Assembly: GCF_036195045.1 (NCBI RefSeq)
Contig: NZ_CP108100.1
Span: 2,418,001 to 2,482,000 of the forward strand
Direction of reading: 5' to 3'
Length of the DNA stretch: 64,000 nt
DNA from: Streptomyces sp. NBC_00236
GTDB lineage: Bacteria > Actinomycetota > Actinomycetes > Streptomycetales > Streptomycetaceae
Shown: positions 61,638-64,000 of the stretch, in pieces
Numbering within the stretch: position 1 is the first letter of the stretch
Layout of the letters: each line of letters starts with the position of its first letter
Program-made: the position numbers and the translations under genes
The notes under the pieces: generated by a model
Told to the model about the DNA's origin: nothing
The model's input: only the letters and a program-made list of their open reading frames with translations
The model's database searches: none

Positions 61638-61991
61638 CTACGCCCGGTCGAGCCGCAGCCGCTCCGCCCGCGGCAGCTTCGCCACCACGAGGTCGTAGCT
61701 GTCCTCGATCAGCTCACGCAGCTTCGCGTCCGGCAGACCGGCGACCGTCACGGTGTTCCAGTGCCGCTTGTTCATGTGCCACCCCGGCGCCACGGCCTCG
61801 TACTCCTCCCGGAGCCGCACCGCGTCGTCGGGGTCGCACTTGAGGTTCACCGTCAGCGGCTGCCCGTCCAGCGCGGTCAGCGCGAACATCTTGCCGAGCA
61901 CCTTGAAGACGGACGTCTCCGGCCCGAACGGGAACTCCTCCACGCTCGCGTTGAACCCCAGACAGAACGCCCTGAGCCGCTCCGGTGTCAT
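61638..61991 (-). CDS. MmcQ/YjbR family protein
   Basis: 117 residues matching the YjbR fold: 'FPFGPETSVFKVLGKMFALTAL', 'VNLKCDPDDAVRLREEYEAVAPGWHMNKRHWNTV', 'ELIEDSYDLVVAKLP'. The fold is of CyaY-like DNA-binding type, role unknown. Overlaps the upstream HlyC/CorC gene by four bases (ATGA), a conserved arrangement. Confidence 0.9.
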   Translation of the reverse strand: MTPERLRAFCLGFNASVEEFPFGPETSVFKVLGKMFALTALDGQPLTVNLKCDPDDAVRLREEYEAVAPGWHMNKRHWNTVTVAGLPDAKLRELIEDSYDLVVAKLPRAERLRLDRA

Positions 61992-63280
61992 ACCGTCGCC
62001 TCCTCCTCGGGAGCCACCGGCTCCACCAGCACCGTGACGATCTTGTTCCGCCGGCCCGCGGGGGACTCCGCGGTCAGCCGCAGCCGGCGCCCGTCCGGGA
62101 GCTCGACCTCGGACGAGGCGCCCGCGATCGGTACCCGCCCCAGGGCCTTCGCGAGCAGCCCGCCGACGGTCTCCACGTCCTCGTCGTCGAACTCGTCGAG
62201 GCCGAACAGCTCGCCGAGGTCGCCGATGTCCAGCCGGGCGGTCACCCGGAAGCAGCCGTCGACCAGTGGCTCGACCGGCGGGAGCTCCCGGTCGTACTCG
62301 TCGGTGATCTCGCCGACGATCTCCTCCAGGATGTCCTCGATGGTGACGATGCCCGCCGTGCCGCCGTACTCGTCGATGACGACGGCGACGTGGCTGCGGT
62401 CCTGCTGCATCTCCCTCAGCAGGTCACCGGCGTTCTTCGTGTCGGGCACGAACGCCGCCGGGCGCATCGCCGTGGAGACCAGATCGGCCTCCGAGTCCCG
62501 GTTGATGTGCGTCTTGCGGACCAGGTCCTTGAGGTAGACGATCCCGACGATGTCGTCCTCGTTCTCCCCGGTGACGGGGATCCGCGAGAAACCGGAACGC
62601 AGCGCCAGGGTCAGCGCCTGCCGGATCGTCTTGTAGCGCTCGATGCAGACCAGGTCGGTCCGCGGCACCATCACCTCGCGCACGAGCGTGTCGCCGAGCT
62701 CGAAGACGGAGTGCACCATGCGGCGCTCCTCGTCCTCGATCAACGACTCCTGTTCGGCGAGGTCGACCATCGCCCGCAGTTCGGCCTCGCTGGCGAACGG
62801 TCCCTTGCGGAACCCCTTGCCGGGTGTCAGCGCGTTGCCGATGAGGATCAGCAGCTGCGGGATCGGCCCCATGATCCTGGCCAGCGGCAGCAGCACGTAC
62901 GCCGCCGCCGTGGCCGTGTTCAGCGGGTGCTGGCGGCCGATGGTGCGGGGCGAGACACCGATGGCGACGTAGGAGACGAGGACCATCACACCCATGGCGA
63001 CGGCCAGTGCCTCCCAGGTCTCGGGGAACTCCTTGAGGCAGGCGTACGTGACGAGCACCCCGGCCGCCATCTCGCAGGCGACCCGCACCAGCAGGGCGAC
63101 GTTGAGATAGCGCGTCGGATCGGCCGCGACCTGTTCCAGCTTGTCGCTGCCGCGCCGCCCCGAGCGGACCGCCTCGGCCGCCCGGAAGCTCGACGTACGC
63201 GCGATCCCGGCCTCGGCGCAGGCCGCCAGCCAGCCGACGACGACCAGCAGGACGACCCCGAAGACGAGAGGCAGGCTCAC
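61988..63280 (-). CDS. HlyC/CorC-type CNNM protein (DUF21 + CBS)
   Basis: 430 residues from GTG 63280. The DUF21 membrane domain has three or four helices (about 1-190), followed by a CBS pair ('[27 protein letters not shown]', '[49 protein letters not shown]') and the CorC_HlyC domain at the end. Members act in magnesium or cobalt efflux or homeostasis. The start overlaps the ybeY stop (GTGA). Confidence 0.92.
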   Translation of the reverse strand: MSLPLVFGVVLLVVVGWLAACAEAGIARTSSFRAAEAVRSGRRGSDKLEQVAADPTRYLNVALLVRVACEMAAGVLVTYACLKEFPETWEALAVAMGVMVLVSYVAIGVSPRTIGRQHPLNTATAAAYVLLPLARIMGPIPQLLILIGNALTPGKGFRKGPFASEAELRAMVDLAEQESLIEDEERRMVHSVFELGDTLVREVMVPRTDLVCIERYKTIRQALTLALRSGFSRIPVTGENEDDIVGIVYLKDLVRKTHINRDSEADLVSTAMRPAAFVPDTKNAGDLLREMQQDRSHVAVVIDEYGGTAGIVTIEDILEEIVGEITDEYDRELPPVEPLVDGCFRVTARLDIGDLGELFGLDEFDDEDVETVGGLLAKALGRVPIAGASSEVELPDGRRLRLTAESPAGRRNKIVTVLVEPVAPEEEATV

Positions 63281-63774
63281 GAGACGGTGGGTGCGGGGGA
63301 CGGACCGGTGAGCCCGTGCTCGCCGCGCCAGCCGTCCACGATCGCCGCCTGGAGACCGAACATCTCGGCCTTCTCGTCGGGCTCCTCGTGGTCGTAACCG
63401 AGCAGGTGCAGCACCCCGTGGACGGTGAGGAGCTGGAGCTCCTCGTCCATGGAGTGCTGCGTCTCGGCGTCCTCGCCCTGCTTCTTGGCGACCTCGGGGC
63501 AGAGCACGATGTCACCGAGGAGCCCCTGCGGGGGCTCCTCGTCGTCCTTGGCCGGCGGACGCAGTTCGTCCATCGGGAAGGACATGACGTCCGTCGGGCC
63601 CGGCAGGTCCATCCACTGGATGTGGAGCTGTTCCATGGCGGCGGTGTCCACCACGATCACCGAGAGTTCGGAGAGCGGGTGGATCCTCATCCGCGCGAGT
63701 GCGTAGCGGGCGATATCGAGGATCGCCTGCTCGTCGACCTCGGTTCCGGACTCGTTGTTGACGTCGATCGACAT
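63277..63774 (-). CDS. ybeY: Endoribonuclease YbeY (rRNA maturation)
   Basis: 165 residues from ATG 63774. The zinc site '[13 protein letters not shown]' (about 119-131) and '[16 protein letters not shown]' are diagnostic. It matures 16S rRNA 3' ends and checks ribosomes. It sits between phoH and the CorC-type gene, the standard order. Confidence 0.95.
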   Translation of the reverse strand: MSIDVNNESGTEVDEQAILDIARYALARMRIHPLSELSVIVVDTAAMEQLHIQWMDLPGPTDVMSFPMDELRPPAKDDEEPPQGLLGDIVLCPEVAKKQGEDAETQHSMDEELQLLTVHGVLHLLGYDHEEPDEKAEMFGLQAAIVDGWRGEHGLTGPSPAPTVS

Positions 63775-63783
63775 GGTGCGCTG

Positions 63784-64000
63784 CTACTGCTTCCCGTTGC
63801 GTCGGCCATGACCCTTGCCGGCCTGGCCGTCCTGGTCGCCCTGGCTGTCGTACTTCTCGTACGCGTCGACGATACGGCCGACCAGCTTGTGCCGGACGAC
63901 ATCCTGGGACGTGAGCCGGGAGAAGTGCACGTCGTCGATGCCGTCGAGGATGTCCTGCACCTGACGCAGACCGCTCTTGGTGCCGTTCGGGAGGTCGACC
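63784..64000 (-). CDS. PhoH-like ATPase, C-terminal part (start outside window)
   Basis: Minus-strand frame entering from the right edge and stopping at TAG 63784-63786, nine bases before the ybeY start. The ~71 visible residues include 'VDLPNGTKSGLRQVQDILDG' and 'VVRHKLVGRIVDAYEKYD', the C-terminal end of PhoH-like proteins, followed by a Gly/Lys/Arg-rich tail. The ATP-binding motifs lie beyond the window. Confidence 0.88.
   Translation of the reverse strand, partial: VDLPNGTKSGLRQVQDILDGIDDVHFSRLTSQDVVRHKLVGRIVDAYEKYDSQGDQDGQAGKGHGRRNGKQ

Overview
The window reads as chromosomal DNA of a Streptomyces-like actinomycete. It is about 70% G+C with strong third-position G/C bias, many GTG starts, GGAGG ribosome sites and long perfect hairpins without U-tracts at gene ends. 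Twin-arginine signals and lineage-typical families are present (class F sortase, MmyB-type regulators, DUF397/DUF5753, DUF6243). The order nirB/nirD, ppdK, dusB, glyS, znu-zur, uppS, recO, leuA, era, ybeY, phoH matches what I recall of the conserved core of S. coelicolor; that comparison is from memory.

Layout. 1-10.9 kb: end of a class IV aminotransferase, a DUF5990 protein, a secreted protein with a class F sortase, a TSUP transporter, the assimilatory nitrite reductase operon, a Tat-exported PhoX-like protein, a VOC protein and an ArsR-type regulator. 11.39-26.91 kb: an integrative element of about 15.5 kb bounded by 29-bp identical direct repeats and inserted in the terminator hairpin of ppdK. 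27-32.5 kb: ppdK, dusB and a class A beta-lactamase. 32.5-36.6 kb: two 14-TM MFS exporters with an MmyB-type regulator between them. 36.7-44.5 kb: small proteins, glyS, the znuA-znuC-znuB-zur zinc locus, a YcxB-like protein, uppS and recO. 44.6-49.6 kb: a NarL-type two-component system with an MMPL exporter, then a TerB-like protein. 50-64 kb: leuA with a leucine leader peptide, an M4 protease with its emfourin inhibitor, era, a DUF916/WxL-like surface pair, a deaminase-like protein, two regulator/target pairs, and the conserved YjbR-HlyC/CorC-ybeY-phoH block.

The integrative element has an AICE (actinomycete integrative and conjugative element) backbone. It carries a tyrosine integrase, an XRE regulator, an Xis-like protein, a Prim-Pol and DUF927 helicase replication pair, an FtsK/TraB-type translocase and a DUF2637 Spd-like membrane protein. 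An iteron cluster of six GTGCGTACCCCC-type units lies just downstream of the helicase and is a strong origin candidate. The divergent control region has two 19-bp AGGTG-N9-CACCT sites. A second control region near the right end has two perfect GGTGTCATGACACC palindromes next to a ribbon-helix-helix-like gene. The surprise is a P27-type phage small-terminase-like gene with no capsid, portal or large-terminase gene nearby, which raises the possibility of a conjugative/phage-satellite hybrid.

Other structural signals are: a 162-nt fold-back element beside attL; tandem duplications that copy the stop codon and 3' end of a minus-strand gene at three separate convergent junctions; and operator-like repeats that pair with neighbouring regulators (Zur, MmyB-type, HxlR, NarL-type). 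All functions are from reading the sequence and family knowledge; no database search was run.
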